Shown here in pieces: positions 10,932 to 23,424 of a stretch of DNA of 64,000 bases (the first letter of the stretch is position 1; each line of letters begins with the position of its first letter). Made by a program: the position numbers and the translations under genes. Origin of the DNA: Chloranthus sessilifolius. Its lineage: Eukaryota; Streptophyta; Magnoliopsida; Chloranthales; Chloranthaceae. Under the pieces are notes generated by a model. It made no database searches and was not told where the DNA came from. It saw only the letters and a program-made list of their open reading frames with translations. Location of the stretch: positions 123,718,831-123,782,830 of the forward strand of contig CM037585.1 in the NCBI GenBank assembly GCA_021018995.1, written 5' to 3'.

Positions 10932-13130
10932 TGTGACGACCCGACTTTTCCAATCCCTCAGGTATAGGAAAGGCCAGTTTGCCAACCTATCGATTAAATG
11001 ATAAGCCGAACAAATATAACACATATCAAAGTAAAGCACAACAAATAACCAAAGCTAAGAAAAATACGGAAGAAAATAAAATAAAGAACCACCGATAATG
11101 GCCGACCATCATCGAAACATGGTTCACAACACTAATAAATCAATAAGTACTAAATAAAAATATCCAACCAAAGGTGGGCCCACAAATCAAGTCTAACTCT
11201 CACCAAAAGTAGGAAAAATAAAATAAGTCCTAAGCTGGGAAAAACTCCTCAGGAGGAATCTCAGGCTCTTACTCGGATACGTAATCAGGATCAGTCTCGC
11301 AACCCTGAATTGTCACGCCAGTACTTGGACCTGTGACATATAGTCGGAGTGAGCTAACCAACAAAGCTTAGTAGAAGAAAGACATCAATGGCATTTTACC
11401 TTAACTAACATGATTTTCAAAACATGTATATATCGAAACATAGAGCATCGAAATCAGGTATGCAAATAAGAGCTGAAATTTAATTGCAGAATTTCATAGG
11501 CAAAATCAGTTTCCAAGTTCTTAAAATAAATACATGGTTTCAGTATTTCAATGTCTCTAACTTCTATATGTAAAGTTCAGCAATTCTTGACTTAATCCTC
11601 AACTTAAAATACCTCCTGAGTTACTATATCTCGAAAGCAGGAATATAGCCGATGAGAACCCCTACCTACCATCGTCGTTTATGAACCCTTTTTCATAATG
11701 CAACAAGCCCCTGCACTCAAGAGAGTAACTTGTGCTAGGAAGTTGTGCAAGAATTTTGAGGGATCGTTCAGATGAATCATAAAACAGATGCAGATACTAA
11801 TATAGTTCAAATGCAAGTTTCTTTTATATAGTTCAGATTTCAGAGTTTATATCAGATTTTCAGTTTACAAACGTGATTTCAATGACATATGCAAGTTCAA
11901 AGATTCTAATTCAAAATATCCATGCGAATTAAAATAAAATGTGGTAGTGATGAGATTCTCCTATCTCGGGACGTTTCTCATAAAATCAGAGTCCAAATAA
12001 AACTTAATGGACGGTGCCAAGACCCACACTATAACCTAGCAACCATACAGACTTTATGTTACGTGTATAGTAGCATAATAATCACACAATTCATAAAGAG
12101 AAGAGAACGAAGACAAAAAACATCTTTTGTACTCGTGCGAGCGATGATAATCCTAGCTCGAGCGAGCTCTTTCCTTGTGCGAGTGATAACTTAAACTCAC
12201 GCGAGCGATCATAGAGACTATAGTATAATTAACCCTTTTCAAGGATACGACTTCTAAAGTCAAACTTCTGGCGATGCCTCGCACGAGCGATGATAATCCT
12301 CGCGCGAGCGAGCTACAGTAACTGCATGATCGCAATATCAGATTTTCATGTAAAACTGTAATTTTTTACCTCGTTTTCACCCAACTCGAATCATACACAT
12401 CCCAAAAGCAAAGCTCATATCTAATCCAATAATTATAATCAATAAACTTAATCAAAATCATACCTTTTCCCAAGGATTTTCCGATTGAAAACGAGTCGCA
12501 CAAATGGAGTTTTCGAAATAAAACCGATGGATTTCTTCGACGATTCATGCCGTGATCGATCCCACGAGTTCACAAGGACGGCTCCTATTCGTTCCCTATA
12601 ATCTCAACCTTCCCCAAACGTCAAAAACGAACCTAGTGTTGATTCAAGTTCGTTCTAAGTTTAATGGATCTCAATGAAAAATGTTTTCTAGAGGAGAGGG
12701 TTTGGGGACGGATCTCTTACGATGATCGATGGTAATGCTTTGTGATGATCAAACGACTCTTAATGTGGCTACGATTTCAGGCGGTTGGGCTCTTGTCTCT
12801 TTCTTTCTTAAGAAATAAAATAAATAACCTTAACCTAATGTAAAACGGGAGGGACTTCTTCTCTTATAATGGGTTTCTCACATGTGTTAAGCACACACAC
12901 ACTCCTTAGTGTGTTAAACTTCTAATTATAATATTTCAAGTCCGGTGTTGAGCGACACACCGAAGGTTGGTGCACAACTTTCACACAAGGGTCCGATCAA
13001 GCCTTAAATAAAAATCTGTCCGCACGATCACATCTAAATAATAATCAAAGGCAAATGGCGACACTGGTCACCGAGTCGAATACGCACACAGGGTCGGTCT
13101 ATTTCGGGTTCAAAAATATGGGTCTTTACA
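10932..13130 (-). repeat. Chromovirus 1 3' LTR
   Basis: 2199 bp. On the plus strand it starts TGTGACGACCCGACTTTTCC and ends GGGTCTTTACA. It contains a short array around 12130-12315 of motifs of the type CTCGCGCGAGCGA, each with a palindromic core TCGCGCGA, separated by GATAATCC. Adjacent on the pol side (13131-13160) is a purine-rich tract on the minus strand, the likely plus-strand primer site. Confidence 0.92.
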
Positions 13131-13774
13131 TTCTACCCTCCTTAGGAATTTTCATCTTTGAAAATGTAACGGTAGCTTAAGTAAGTCTACGTACGCCCTT
13201 ATTTTACGACCAGTTCTTATCAAGGCATAGTCAAAACAGTCTAAAGTTTAAAAAAAATTAGATCACAATGCAATAGGCTTCACTAGGCATGCTTTTCAAG
13301 GGTCAAGATTTGTAGTAACCTGGATGTACTGCGTGTGTCATCCCATACTGCCACAGAGGATTGCATCCGTACATGGATGCATACCTTTCCGAGTGTCACG
13401 TGCCTTGAAACATACCCCACCGTGAATCAAACCTAACGCACACATACCTCACCCTTTTCTCACTAAACAGCATACACTAAATCGGTTATTACTCGAGAAA
13501 AAATTTTAAATGCCAGAATCGAATACTTGTTCAGAAGCGTAACCACATACATGGTATATACATGCTCTAACTGATAACACGAGTTCTAACTGATAACGAA
13601 AATAATAGTGATATCTAAGATTTTATTGTGTGATAGTAGTAGATATATGTAATCTCAAAGTCATGACCCAAGTAAATTTTATAGTTTAAGAGAAATGCTT
13701 GTTTTGAAAAAAAAATACTTTTAAAAGTCAAAGGTACTTAGATTTTTCTTACATCTACATAGTTTACAATTTAC
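13131..13774 (-). other. Chromovirus 1 spacer between pol and 3' LTR
   Basis: About 640 bp with no ORF. Unlike chromovirus 2 it holds no accessory gene. The part next to the LTR is the presumed polypurine tract; the rest is featureless. Confidence 0.6.
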
Positions 13775-16700
13775 CTTCAGTCGAAAAGTTATGAAAATTG
13801 CTCGCGAATCTCCACTTCGCATTCCAAGTGGCTTCCTTTGAAGAATGGTTCTGCCACTTTATGAGTACTAAGAGAATACTTTTAGTCCATAAAATCTGTT
13901 CTTTACGATCTACGATTTATACTGGCTCCTCAATCATGGATAAGTCATCCCGGAGCTCAATAGGCTGGTAGTCCAATACATGAGTCAGGTCATTCACGTA
14001 CTTCCGCAACATAGACATGTTAAACACATTATGCATGCTCGATAGCTGCGATGGCAAGGCTACACGATAAGCGACCTTGCCGACTCGGCCCAAAACCTCA
14101 AAAGGTCTAACATAACGCGGACTCAGCTTTCCATGCTTCCTAAAATATATTACGCCTTTTGTAGGCGAGATCTTGACAAACACATTGTCTCCCACCTAAA
14201 ATTTACCATGGTTCCTTTTAAGATCAGCGTAGCTCTTCTGACGACTCTGAGCAATGCGTAGTCTCTCACAGATTAATCAAACTATTTCAGTCGTACTCTC
14301 CATGATCTCAGGACCTAAAATGAGTTTTTCACCCATTTCTTCTCAATTAAGCGGCGACCTGCACCGTCGTCCATACAAAACTTCGTAAGGTGCCATACTG
14401 ATGCTCGTCTAGTAATTGTTATTGTAGGCGAACTCAATCAGCGATAAATGTTGGTCCCATGCCCCTTGAAAATTCAGCATGCAAGCACGTAACATATATT
14501 CTATAATCTGATTAACCCTCTCAATCTGCCCATCAATCTGAGGATGGAATGTCATACTGTAATCTAGCCTGAAACTCATTCCTTCCTAAAATCGTTGCGA
14601 AAACTGAGATGTGTATATCGGGTCTCTGTCGGATACGATATTGACCAGTATACCATGCAACCTAACTATCTCCTTAATGTATAACTTTGCGAGCTTGTTG
14701 GCGGTATACGATATATTATAAGGCAGGAAGTGTGCAGACTTAGTCAATCGGTTCATAATGACACAGATGGCATTGTGCTTCCTCAATGTCCTTGGCAATC
14801 CCAAAATAAAGTCCATCGAAATGGCCTCTTATTTCCACTCGGGTATCGGTAGTGGTTGCAACAATCCTATCGGATTTCGGTGATCCACCTTTACTTGCTG
14901 GCATACAAGACATCTCGAGACATACTCAGCGACATCTTTCTTTAAACCTCTCTACTAGAAACTTTTCTTTAGGTCTTGGTACATCTTGGTACTGTCAGGA
15001 TGAATAGCGTACATAGACTTATGAGTCTCCTCTAAAATAGTGTCTCAAAGCTCAATACTAATTTGTATGCATACCCGATCTCCAAATAATAAAGTGTCGT
15101 TATCTTTGATAGAAAATCTGTTTTACCTCCTCCAATCACATCACTTCTGATAGCCATAAGTTCATCATCCGTCATCTGAAGTCTGCGAATTTTCTCATAG
15201 AGCTTAGAACGTATCACCAATGTAGCCATTATCACACCTGAACCTTTAACGTCAAATCTCATGCTACTTAGAGTCATATCTTCTAATAGATGTCATCGTC
15301 ACTCCCTTGCGGTGAGATGTGATAACTAAGCAGAGAACTTCTAACTTAACGCATCTGCCACTACGTTTACTTTCTCGAGGTAGTACTGGATGGCACAATC
15401 ATAATCTTTCAAGAACTTCATCCATCGGTGTTGTCTCATATTCAACTCCTTCTGTGAGAAGAGATACTTGAGGCTATTATGATTGATGAATATATCGAAG
15501 GTCTCCCCATAAAAGTAATGCCTCCAGATCTTCAAAGCAAAAATCACTGCATCCAATTCAAGGTCGTGTGTCAGATAATTCTTCTCATGGTCTTTTAGCT
15601 GTCTAGACCCATAAGCTCTTATGACTCTCTCTCATTCTAATTAAACACACAGCCTAGACCCACATACGATGCATCACTGTACATTGCAAAGCCTCCCCTA
15701 CCTGACGGTATAGCAAGTACTGGCTTAGTAGTCAATCATTTCTTGAGTTCCTGAAAACTCTGCTCACACTGATTTGTCAAATCAAACTTAGTATTCTTCT
15801 TCTTAAGTTGTATAAGCGAGCCTGATATCTTGGAGAAACCTTCTACAAACCTTCTGTAGTAACTTGTCAGATCGAGGAAACTACGAACCTTTGTAACTGT
15901 CTTCGGATGTTTCCAATTCATCACTGACTCAATCTTTGCTAGGTTAATCATAATACCGGTCTCAGAGACAACATGGCCTAAGAAACTGACCTGCTTAAGT
16001 TAAAACTCATACTTGCTAAGTTTTGCATATAACTGATGGTCTCTGAGGGTTTGTAGAGCTACTCGCAGGTGCTGCTCATATTCTTTTCGCGTCTTTGAAT
16101 AAATGAAGATGTCATCTACAAAAACTACTATAAACTTGTTCAAATGTGACTTGAATATCCGGTTCATCAAGTCCATAAATGACGTGGGTGAGTTTGTCAA
16201 CCTAAATGGCATGACCAAGAACTAGTAGTGTCCATATCGGGTTCTGAACGCTGTCTTCTGAATGTCTTCATATTTGACTTTCAACTGATGGTAGCCTGAC
16301 CTCAAGTCAATCTTCGAGAAGAACCTTGCTCCTTGTGACTGATCAAACAGATCATCAATTCTTGGAAGCGGATAACGGTTCTTAATGATTAACTTATTTA
16401 GCTAGCGGTAATCAATGCAAAGCCACATTGAACTGTCTTTCTTCTTCACAAATAAAATCGGTGCTCCCTAGGGTGACATACTCGGCAGGATAAAACCCTT
16501 ATCTAGTAGTTCCTGAAGCTGCTCCTTCAACTCTTTCAATTTCGCAGGCGCCATTCGATACAGAGCTTTCGATACAGGTTCAGTACCCGGTGCTAATTCA
16601 ATCACAAATTCAATCTCCCGATTAGGTGGTAATCCAGGTAGATCTTCAGGGAAAATGTCCAGATACTCACAAGCAATCGTAATGTCTTAAATATTCCTCT

Positions 16701-17180
16701 TCTCCTCCTTATGATCTTGCAAGTACGCCATATAACCATAACACCCGTTCTTCATTATACGGTCTACTAGAATAGCAGAGATAAACAGTGTCATGCAGGA
16801 TTTGACTTTGCAGATGCGAAAGAATTTTCTCTTCGGAGGGCAGAAGGCTATAATTTTTCGCAGATAATCCATGCTCGCGTGGTAAGCAGATAACCAATTC
16901 ATCCCTAGTATCACATCAAATCCTTTCATGCTCAAAATAATCAAATCAACTACAGTCTCGTGGTCTTCGATCATCACAATCACAGATTGAAACACGGTAT
17001 TGGTGCTCACTAAGTTGCCCGTTGGAACTGACACTGCCAAGATGAAATCAAGGGCCTTTGGAACGATACCCAACTTCTCAGTGAACAATAGAGTGATAAA
17101 AGAATGGGTAGACCCTGGGTCTATCAACACTCGTACTTCGATTTTGCTTATGTCGCCCTCACGACACATAAAAAGGGTAC
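13775..17180 (-). pseudogene. Chromovirus 1 pol: protease, RT, RNase H, integrase, chromodomain
   Basis: Reading 5'->3' on the minus strand. Protease at 17169-16687 has VLIDPGSTHSFI (Asp kept, Asp-Pro-Gly-Ser instead of the common Asp-Ser/Thr-Gly) and DVILGMNWLSAYHA. RT pieces follow, with [20 protein letters not shown] and [12 protein letters not shown] near 16130-16095, both catalytic Asp present. RNase H piece 15556-15341 includes [20 protein letters not shown] and VVADALS. Integrase core (14816-14586) has MDFILGLPRT and IVSDRDPIYTS. Integrase C-terminal domain is at 14195-13917. A chromodomain-like tail (13916-13775) reads IVDRKEQILWTK and EATWNAKW. Stops and indels are frequent throughout. 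Confidence 0.93.
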
Positions 17181-17268
17181 CTTAGAATTATATAAGGGTT
17201 TTTATTAAAATTTTCTAAGCATGTGGTATTCATGCATGACTTATTAAAATGATTTATTAAATACAAAG

Positions 17269-17322
<54 letters not shown>

Positions 17323-17362
17323 CAGAATAAAGATAAAAAGACATCTCAACTTTTAATAATAC
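17181..17362 (-). other. Putative intron between chromovirus 1 gag and pol
   Basis: 182 nt, very AT-rich, containing an (AT)n run at about 17270-17322. On the minus strand it begins GTATTATT after TAAG and ends ATTCTAAG. Joining the flanks keeps phase 1 and links the Gag C-terminus directly to TLFMCREGDISK before the protease, as in related chromoviruses whose gag-pol is continuous. A 142-nt insert at the same codon position occurs in chromovirus 2. Splicing is inferred, not shown. Confidence 0.6.
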
Positions 17363-18300
17363 CTTAGACCACGTCGTTCGACGTTCTGACTTCCTGAGCC
17401 GTCATGGCATAAGCTCAACCTTGAATAGTAGGTCGGGTCGATCTCTGAGTAGATACCGAATTAGTTCTTCCCTTGTCCTCTTGAAGATAATCCTTAATCA
17501 TGTGCCCGATTGTACCACACCGAAAGCATGCTTCAATGTTCCTTCTACAATCCTCGGTCTTGTGTGAATTTTCACACCTTAGATATGAAGTGACCAGGGC
17601 AAAAGATGCAGTACGTGAGGATCCTTGTACCATTGACGCTCCACTAGTCGTAGAACCCACATGCACCTCGAAAGTCACGTGAACTCATCTCCATACTCAC
17701 ACACTGATATTGTCCTCCAGCTTGATGAACTAGACTTCCATCTAATGCCTGACGATCTTGGGAAAGTATTGATCGTTGAACGCCTCGATAAACTCAGCCC
17801 ATGTCCAAGGAGTATTGGGAGACTCCTGCTCCCTGTGTCTAGCCACGGACTTCCACCATGGTCCAGCCTGTCCGTCCAGTTTGAAAGTTGCCCAACGAAC
17901 CTTCTCGACATCGGTGCACTAAAGTACTTCAAAGATCTTTTCCATCTCATCCACCAACCTTCGGCCTCCATCGGACCGGTCTGTCCAAAAAATTTGGAGG
18001 TCTCATCCTCCTGAATTCGGCAAATCCGGAGGATTGTTGTTATTGTCCAATAGAAATCAGCTCTGCTTGCTGGGCGATGGTAGCAGTTTGCTGAGCCATA
18101 GATGCGGTCTGCTGAGCTATGTTGGTGGCCAGATTTTTCAACGCTTACTCCATTCTTCCATCCTGACCTCTTCCAACTCCAACCAGAAATGCGTTGGAAC
18201 CGGTTGTGAAAGTAACTCCCCTAGAGGTACCGATACCTTCAGGGATGTCCTCTAACGGAACCGTCCTACCTCTGCCTCTGCCTCTAAATCTTGGGGCCAT
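17363..18300 (-). pseudogene. Chromovirus 1 Gag
   Basis: The ATG at 18300-18298 starts MAPRFRGRGRGRT, a basic N-terminus. A TAA interrupts at about 18144. The capsid region around 17990-17700 (GPWWKSVARHR-type sequence) shifts frame more than once. The zinc-knuckle region at 17600-17480 reads LRCENSHKTEDC then CFRCGTIGHMIKDY, where the last ligand is Tyr rather than Cys. Two further stops lie between the knuckle and the putative intron. Family identity is clear from the WW-containing capsid motif and paired knuckles. Confidence 0.85.
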
Positions 18301-18458
18301 ACTGATCTGTCATTGTGAAAACAACAACATCAGTCAGAATTGATTGTAATGACAATCACACACACAATACTAGTGGTTCTTGACCTAAGGACATAACTCT
18401 GATGCGACTGTATCGAGATCACGGTTGGGTTCTCATTGGTCCTTAGGGAATCTAAAGC

Positions 18459-18476
18459 CATGGCTCTGATACCAAC
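18459..18476 (-). other. Primer-binding site of chromovirus 1
   Basis: Directly inside the 5' LTR, the minus strand reads TTGGTATCAGAGCCATG, the complement of the 3' end of plant initiator tRNA-Met. Spacing from the LTR is one base, as usual. Confidence 0.88.
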
Positions 18477-20519
18477 TGTGACGACCCAACTTTTCTAATT
18501 TCTCAGGTATAGGAAAGGCTGATTGGCCAATCTATCGGTTAAACGATAAGCCAGACAAACAGAGCACATATCTAAATAACCAAAGCTAAGAAAAATACGA
18601 AAGCAAATAAAGTAAAGAACCACCGATAATGACTGACCATCATCGAAACATGGTTCACAACAGTAATAAATCAATAAGTACTAAACAAAATATCCAACCA
18701 AAGGTGGGCCCACAAATCCAATTCTAACTCTCACCAAAAGCAGAAAAAATAAAATAAGTCCTAAGCTAGGAAAAACTCCTCAGGAGGAACCTCAGGCTCT
18801 TCCTGCACGTAATCGATCACCGAATTCCTAATCGCCACGTCACATTCGACCTGTGATGATAGCCAACAAAGCTCACTAAAAGAAAGACATCAACGACATT
18901 TTACCTTAACTAATATGGTTTTTAAAATATGTATATATCGGAACATAGAACATCAAAATCAGATATGCAAATAAGAGCTGAAATTTAATTGCAGAATTTC
19001 ATAAGCAAAATTAGTTTCTAAGTTCTTAAAACAAATTCTAAAACAGATGCATGATTTTAGTATTTCAGTGTCTCTAACTTCTATATGCAAAGTTTAGCAA
19101 TTCATGACTTAATCCTCAACTTAAAATACCTCCCGAGTTACTATATCTCGAGAGCAGGAATATAGCCAATGGGAATCCCTACCTACCATCGTTGTTCATG
19201 AATCCTTTTTCAGAATGCAACAAGCCCCTACACTTAGAAGGGTAACTTGTGCCAATAAGTTGTTCAAGAATTTTGAGGGGTCATTCAAATGAATCATAAA
19301 ACAATGCAGATACTAATATAGTTCAAATGCAAGTTTCTAATACATAGTTCAGATTTTAAATTTCAGAGTTTATATCAAAATTTCAGTTTACAGACGTGAT
19401 TTCAATGGCATATGAAAGTTCAAAGATTCTAATTCAAAATATTCATGCGAATTAAAATAAAATGTGGTAGTGATGAGATTCTCCTATCTCGGAATGTTTC
19501 TCACAAAATCGGAGTTCAGACAAAACTTAACGGACGGTGCCAAGACCCACACTATAACCTAGCAACCATATAGACTTTATGTTAAGTGTCTAATAGCATA
19601 ATAATCACATAATTCGAAAAAAGAAAAGAGAATGAAGACAAAAAACATCTTCTGTACTCGCACGAGCGATAACTTAAACTCGCGCGAGCGATCACAGAGA
19701 CTACAGTATAATCAACCATTTTCGAGGATACGACTTCTAAAGTCAAACTTCTGGTAATGCCTTGCGCGAGTGATGATAATCCTCGCGCGAGCAAGCTACA
19801 GCACCTGCACGATCGTAGCATCAGATTTTCACATAAAATTATGATTTTTTGCCTCGTTTTCACCCAACTTGAATCATACACATCCCAAAAGCAAAGCCCA
19901 TATCTAATCCAATAATTATAATCAATAAACTTAATCAAAATTATACCTTTTCCCAAGGATTTCCCGATTGAAAACGAGTAATGCAAACGAAGTTTTCGAA
20001 ACGAAACTGATGGATTTCTTCGACGATTCGCGCCGCGATAGATCCCACAAGTTCACAAGGACGACTCCTATTCGTTCCCAAGGAGAGGGTTTGGGGACGG
20101 ATCTCTTACGATGATCGATGGCAATGCTTTATGGTGAGCAAACGACTCTAAATGCGGCTAGGGTTTCAGGCGGTTGGGCTCTCGTCTCTTTCTTTCTTAA
20201 GAAATAAAACAAATAACCTTAACCTAATGTAAAACGGGAGGGACTTCTTCTCTTATAATGGGTTTCTCACATGTGTTAAGCACACACACACTCCTTAGTG
20301 TGTTAAACTTCTAATTATAATATTTCAAGTTCGGTGTTGAGCGGCACACCGAAGGTTGGTGCACGACTTTCACACAAGGGTCCGATCAAGCCCTAAATAA
20401 AAAATCTGTCTGCACGATCACATCTAAATAATAATCAAAGGCAAATGGCGGCACTGGTCACCGAGTCGAATACGCACAAAGGGTCGTCTAATTCGGGTTC
20501 AAAAATAGGGGTCTTTACA
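18477..20519 (-). repeat. Chromovirus 1 5' LTR
   Basis: 2043 bp, homologous throughout to 10932-13130; about 155 bp shorter through several small deletions, for example in the block matching 12595-12690 of the other LTR. The TCGCGCGAG-type motif array is at about 19655-19800. It ends in TACA at 20519, followed by the AAAAA duplication. Confidence 0.92.
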
Positions 20520-20524
20520 AAAAA

Positions 20525-20670
20525 TAATAGCACTCTTAGAATCATTTTCCATAAGACCGAACATTCATTAAATCTATCCAGCATATATCTAACAGCCAAG
20601 GCCGAACCAATATCTTCCTTGACGAAAAGCAGCAAATCATCCCCAAACATGTGGGGAGAGATCTCGGGTC
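20525..20670 (-). mobile_element. LINE 1, RT catalytic-box fragment (upstream half)
   Basis: Minus-strand translation reads PHMFGDDLLLFVKEDIGSA at about 20655-20600, where FGDD corresponds to the YADD catalytic box of L1 reverse transcriptase. Across the chromovirus insertion the reading continues plausibly into the part at 10931. The 5' end is at the target duplication 20671-20683, so this LINE was truncated on insertion about 20 residues before the catalytic box. Confidence 0.88.
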
Positions 20671-20683
20671 CGTCAATAGAGTT
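20671..20683. repeat. Target-site duplication of LINE 1 (5' side)
   Basis: CGTCAATAGAGTT, identical to 8919-8931. The two copies are almost 12 kb apart because chromovirus 1 later inserted in the LINE. Confidence 0.88.
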
Positions 20684-20859
20684 GATGGCTCAATCACCAT
20701 ACCTTGGTGACTGGATTGGTCACCTAAGATCAATTTCGCTCATAATATATCTCAAAAAATCAAACTTTAATTTGGTATTTATATAATAATATATTAGGGT
20801 TTAGCCTAGATCGGAGGAGTATTTTGCTAAAATAAAATTTCATTAAATCTACATTGCCA

Positions 20860-21260
20860 TACATTTCGCTACTGAAGCTTTACTTTATAATTAGATGATA
20901 TGGAAAGATGATTGTTAGACTTGCCATATTATACAGTGCAAAATGTTGGGCTACAAAAAATACAATAGAAGATAGAGTACATATGGCTCATATGTGTCTG
21001 CTTAGATGAATGTGTGGCTTAACCAGAAAGGATAAAATTCGGAACTAAGTAAAAAAGAGAAAATGTGAGAGTTTAAAAGCTACAAGCATAAGGAAGTAAA
21101 GGAATACCAGTGAAACTTGGAGGGAATCCCAAAGAAAGGATATGATGAATTGTAAAGTTACATAGAGCTTAACCTTAATGAGAAATGGGTAAAAAAATAA
21201 GACTCAGAAAGTTGGCCCCAAATAATTAGAATAAGGTCATATTGAAGATGATGTTAATAA
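20860..21260 (+). pseudogene. RTE-type LINE 3' remnant
   Basis: From the ATG at 20908 one frame reads LAILYSAKCWATKN, then MCLLR, a stop, MCGLTRKDKIRN. This matches the conserved C-terminal motif of plant RTE-clade non-LTR retrotransposons (AECWA...MLRWMCG.TR.D.IRN pattern). Two in-frame stops and loss of upstream RT show it is a scrap. The 3' boundary is not visible; LINE 2 begins about 21270. Confidence 0.6.
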
Positions 21261-21361
21261 TATATTGAGGTTAATGAGCAATCGGAGATCCTCAGGCGGC
21301 AGAAACCCTAATCTTGAACTTGAGGTCCAGAGATTGAGATCGTTCTTCTTCCTCCTTTTGC

Positions 21362-22980
21362 ATGAGCAAAGGTGGGCCTTTGCCCCCTTCGGGGGGCTAC
21401 AACCCTTGGGGTTCCTCCTCTAGATCATTTTCTGATGTCCTGCAAGGGACTGGTGTTCCTTCTCCTTCGTCGTCTCTAACTCGAATCGAAGCTTCCCTTC
21501 GATTTGGCTAACTGGCAATCTCCTTCGATGATGCACTGGTTGAGAAAGGCTCGAAACGATTTCAACATGCTCTTGTTGGAAAGTTTCTCCGTCCAAAACC
21601 CGGTTCAAAACGTGTACGGCCTGATATCGATGCGATCAGGGCCTTCATTAGAGAGTTTTGGAGAATCACTGCTTCATGCACCGCCTCCGTTCTTGATCAT
21701 AGACACAATACAAAAAAAAATGGATTATTAGCGGTAGTTTTTTGGAGCAAAAACCTGCCGGTATTAACAAAAAGCTATTAAAGACTATTGGCGGCAAGGG
21801 CATTGGCGGCAGTTTTGGCTGCCGCTAATAGTCTTGTTTTGTTTTTTTGTAGTGACACGTGCTCCTTAATTTCTCCAATCACAAGGAAATGGTAAAAATT
21901 TGCCTTGGTGATTGATGGGACTTCCTTGGTTATTCCATGAAACTCTTTAAATGGAGTCTGGTGTTCAGAACATGTGGAGATTCGCCTCTTGTGCCTGTTT
22001 GGGTTACCTTCCCCACAACAACTTCTAACATCCTCGCCATCGATAACCAGACTAAAAATCTCTCTAGGTTTATTGATGGGCACAAGAGTCTGTTTTGATA
22101 AACCTTGAGAAGAAAGACCCTAACAGTATCTGAATTTCTACAAAAGGTCATGTTTACTAGCAAAGCATCGAGTACGATCCAATGCCTTCGTTTTGTAGTG
22201 GATGTCACCGCCAAGGCCATTCACAAGAATCATGTCGACAAAATCTAGAAGCTATTACGAAGCAGGCTCCCCGCTCCCATCTGGAATGGAGAGAAAATAG
22301 ATTCCAAGGCAGGAGAGTCCTCTAGGAAAGATGACACTAACAAGAATGATCATAACACCAATCTCAGCCAATCTACTGATGTTCCATCATCATCCTATCG
22401 ACAACCCTTTGGTGAAGCCTCAAATTCTCAGATGCCCAAGTCCCACGTGGTCATTCCTGTAGCGCAAAGTGACGATAATCCAAAACCTCAGAGCTCTGGT
22501 ACCATTCCTACAATGGTTGATATTGGGCCTACTATTTCAAAATCCAACCCGAGCCGATTGCCGATTAGTCTTGTTCGACCAACCCCATCGCCCACCGAGA
22601 ATCGGTCGTCGACTACATGCATATCCGGTGGTCAAAAAAATGAAGGACACGTTTCTTTGAATGCCTCAAAATCCGGGCCATCACGACCCAATGCTGAGGC
22701 CGGTCATTCAAGTTTCGAGCAAACACTACCTCCTAATTCCTCGCCTATCATTAAGGTAACTTCTCTTACCCCCTCCGCTGCTTTAGAAAATTATCTGAAT
22801 AGGTTTCCTATTCCACCTAGTAATCATGTTGAGTTGCCTACCAAAGATTTCTCTCCTAATACCTTGCCTACCCAAGCTCACTCTCCTATTATCTTGCCAA
22901 CCCAAACGCTCCTTTCAAATCCTATCCTATCACCTAATGGCTCTCAATCTATTACTCCACCATTCCCGCCTGGCTTTTGA
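21362..22980 (+). pseudogene. LINE 2 ORF1 protein (RNA-binding, CCHC)
   Basis: ORF1 proteins of plant L1 elements bind the element RNA. The ATG at 21362 opens MSKGGPLPPSGGYN and SFSDVLQGTGVP, a usual ORF1 start. One TAA (about 21509) then interrupts, followed in the same frame by SFDDALVEKGSKRFQHALVG, the DUF4283-type start, up to the MITE at 21706. After the MITE come MKLFKWSLVFRTCGDSPLVP and PVWVTFP, then a single zinc knuckle FCSGCHRQGHSQESC at about 22191-22235 (ligands all present). The C-terminal third (22432-22980) is an uninterrupted Pro/Ser/Thr-rich tail with repeats of the type LPTQ-HSPI. Frame changes occur near 22080-22180. Confidence 0.85.
21706..21854. mobile_element. CACTA-like MITE copy B, inside LINE 2 ORF1
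   Basis: 149 bp. Left end CAATACAAAAAAAAATGG (one base off CACTAC) and right end TTTTTTTGTAGTG. ACA on both sides (21703-21705, 21855-21857). Interior GGCGGCAGTTTTGGCTGCCG is itself a palindrome, as in copies E and F. It splits the ORF1 reading frame. Confidence 0.88.
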
Positions 22981-23424
22981 AATTCGGGGTGCATTCCTAA
23001 TCCTCATGGACTTTCCACAAATGCTATGATATCCCAAGTCCCAAGGTCTGGGCGAGATCCACAATTGGGAATTGTAAATGCTGACCCAACCCAACGGTAG
23101 GCTGATCTATTTGGCCACACTGAAGGTCGCTTTTGGGCCGTCCCAAGAACGAAACATGCTATGAATGATTTGGAAACTCAGAAAAACTTAAGTGATTTTG
23201 AAGTCGATATTCTGAACAGTTAGCCAGAATCAGAAAGTGAAGATAATCACTCTGCTTCGGAAGTGGAGCGAATCCAACACAACTCCATCGACCAAGTACA
23301 AATTCATGATTGTTAAAAATCGAAAACGGAGAACCAGAAGGTATTGGGACTTTGTAGGGGCTCCAATTAGTACTAGAGCTAAGTACCTTAAGGGTGACAT
23401 TGAGAATCTTGTTAAAAATATCCA
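22981..23424 (+). other. LINE 2 inter-ORF region
   Basis: About 440 bp between the ORF1 stop and the ORF2 start. It contains several stops and no long frame, but compositionally belongs to the LINE. In functional plant L1 elements the gap is usually short, so part of this may be a decayed ORF1 tail. Confidence 0.5.

Larger units (their letters stand above)
10932..20519 (-). mobile_element. Ty3/gypsy chromovirus 1, full length, nested in LINE 1
   Basis: Long LTRs (10932-13130 and 18477-20519) frame a minus-strand gag-pol. The flanking duplication AAAAA (10927-10931, 20520-20524) fixes the limits. RT precedes integrase, and a chromodomain-like tail follows integrase, placing it among chromoviruses (Tekay/Del-like is a guess). 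The primer-binding site matches initiator tRNA-Met. Pol is broken into short pieces by many stops and indels, so this copy is older or more decayed than chromovirus 2. It interrupts the LINE 1 RT gene. Confidence 0.95.

Noticed and set aside
17270..17322. (AT)n run as a centromeric or origin signal
   Set aside because: A simple microsatellite confined to the intron-like block of a retrotransposon; nothing else supports such a role.
17661..18255. Plus-strand open frames within chromovirus 1 gag
   Set aside because: They are the antisense of Gag coding sequence, with no domain similarity of their own.
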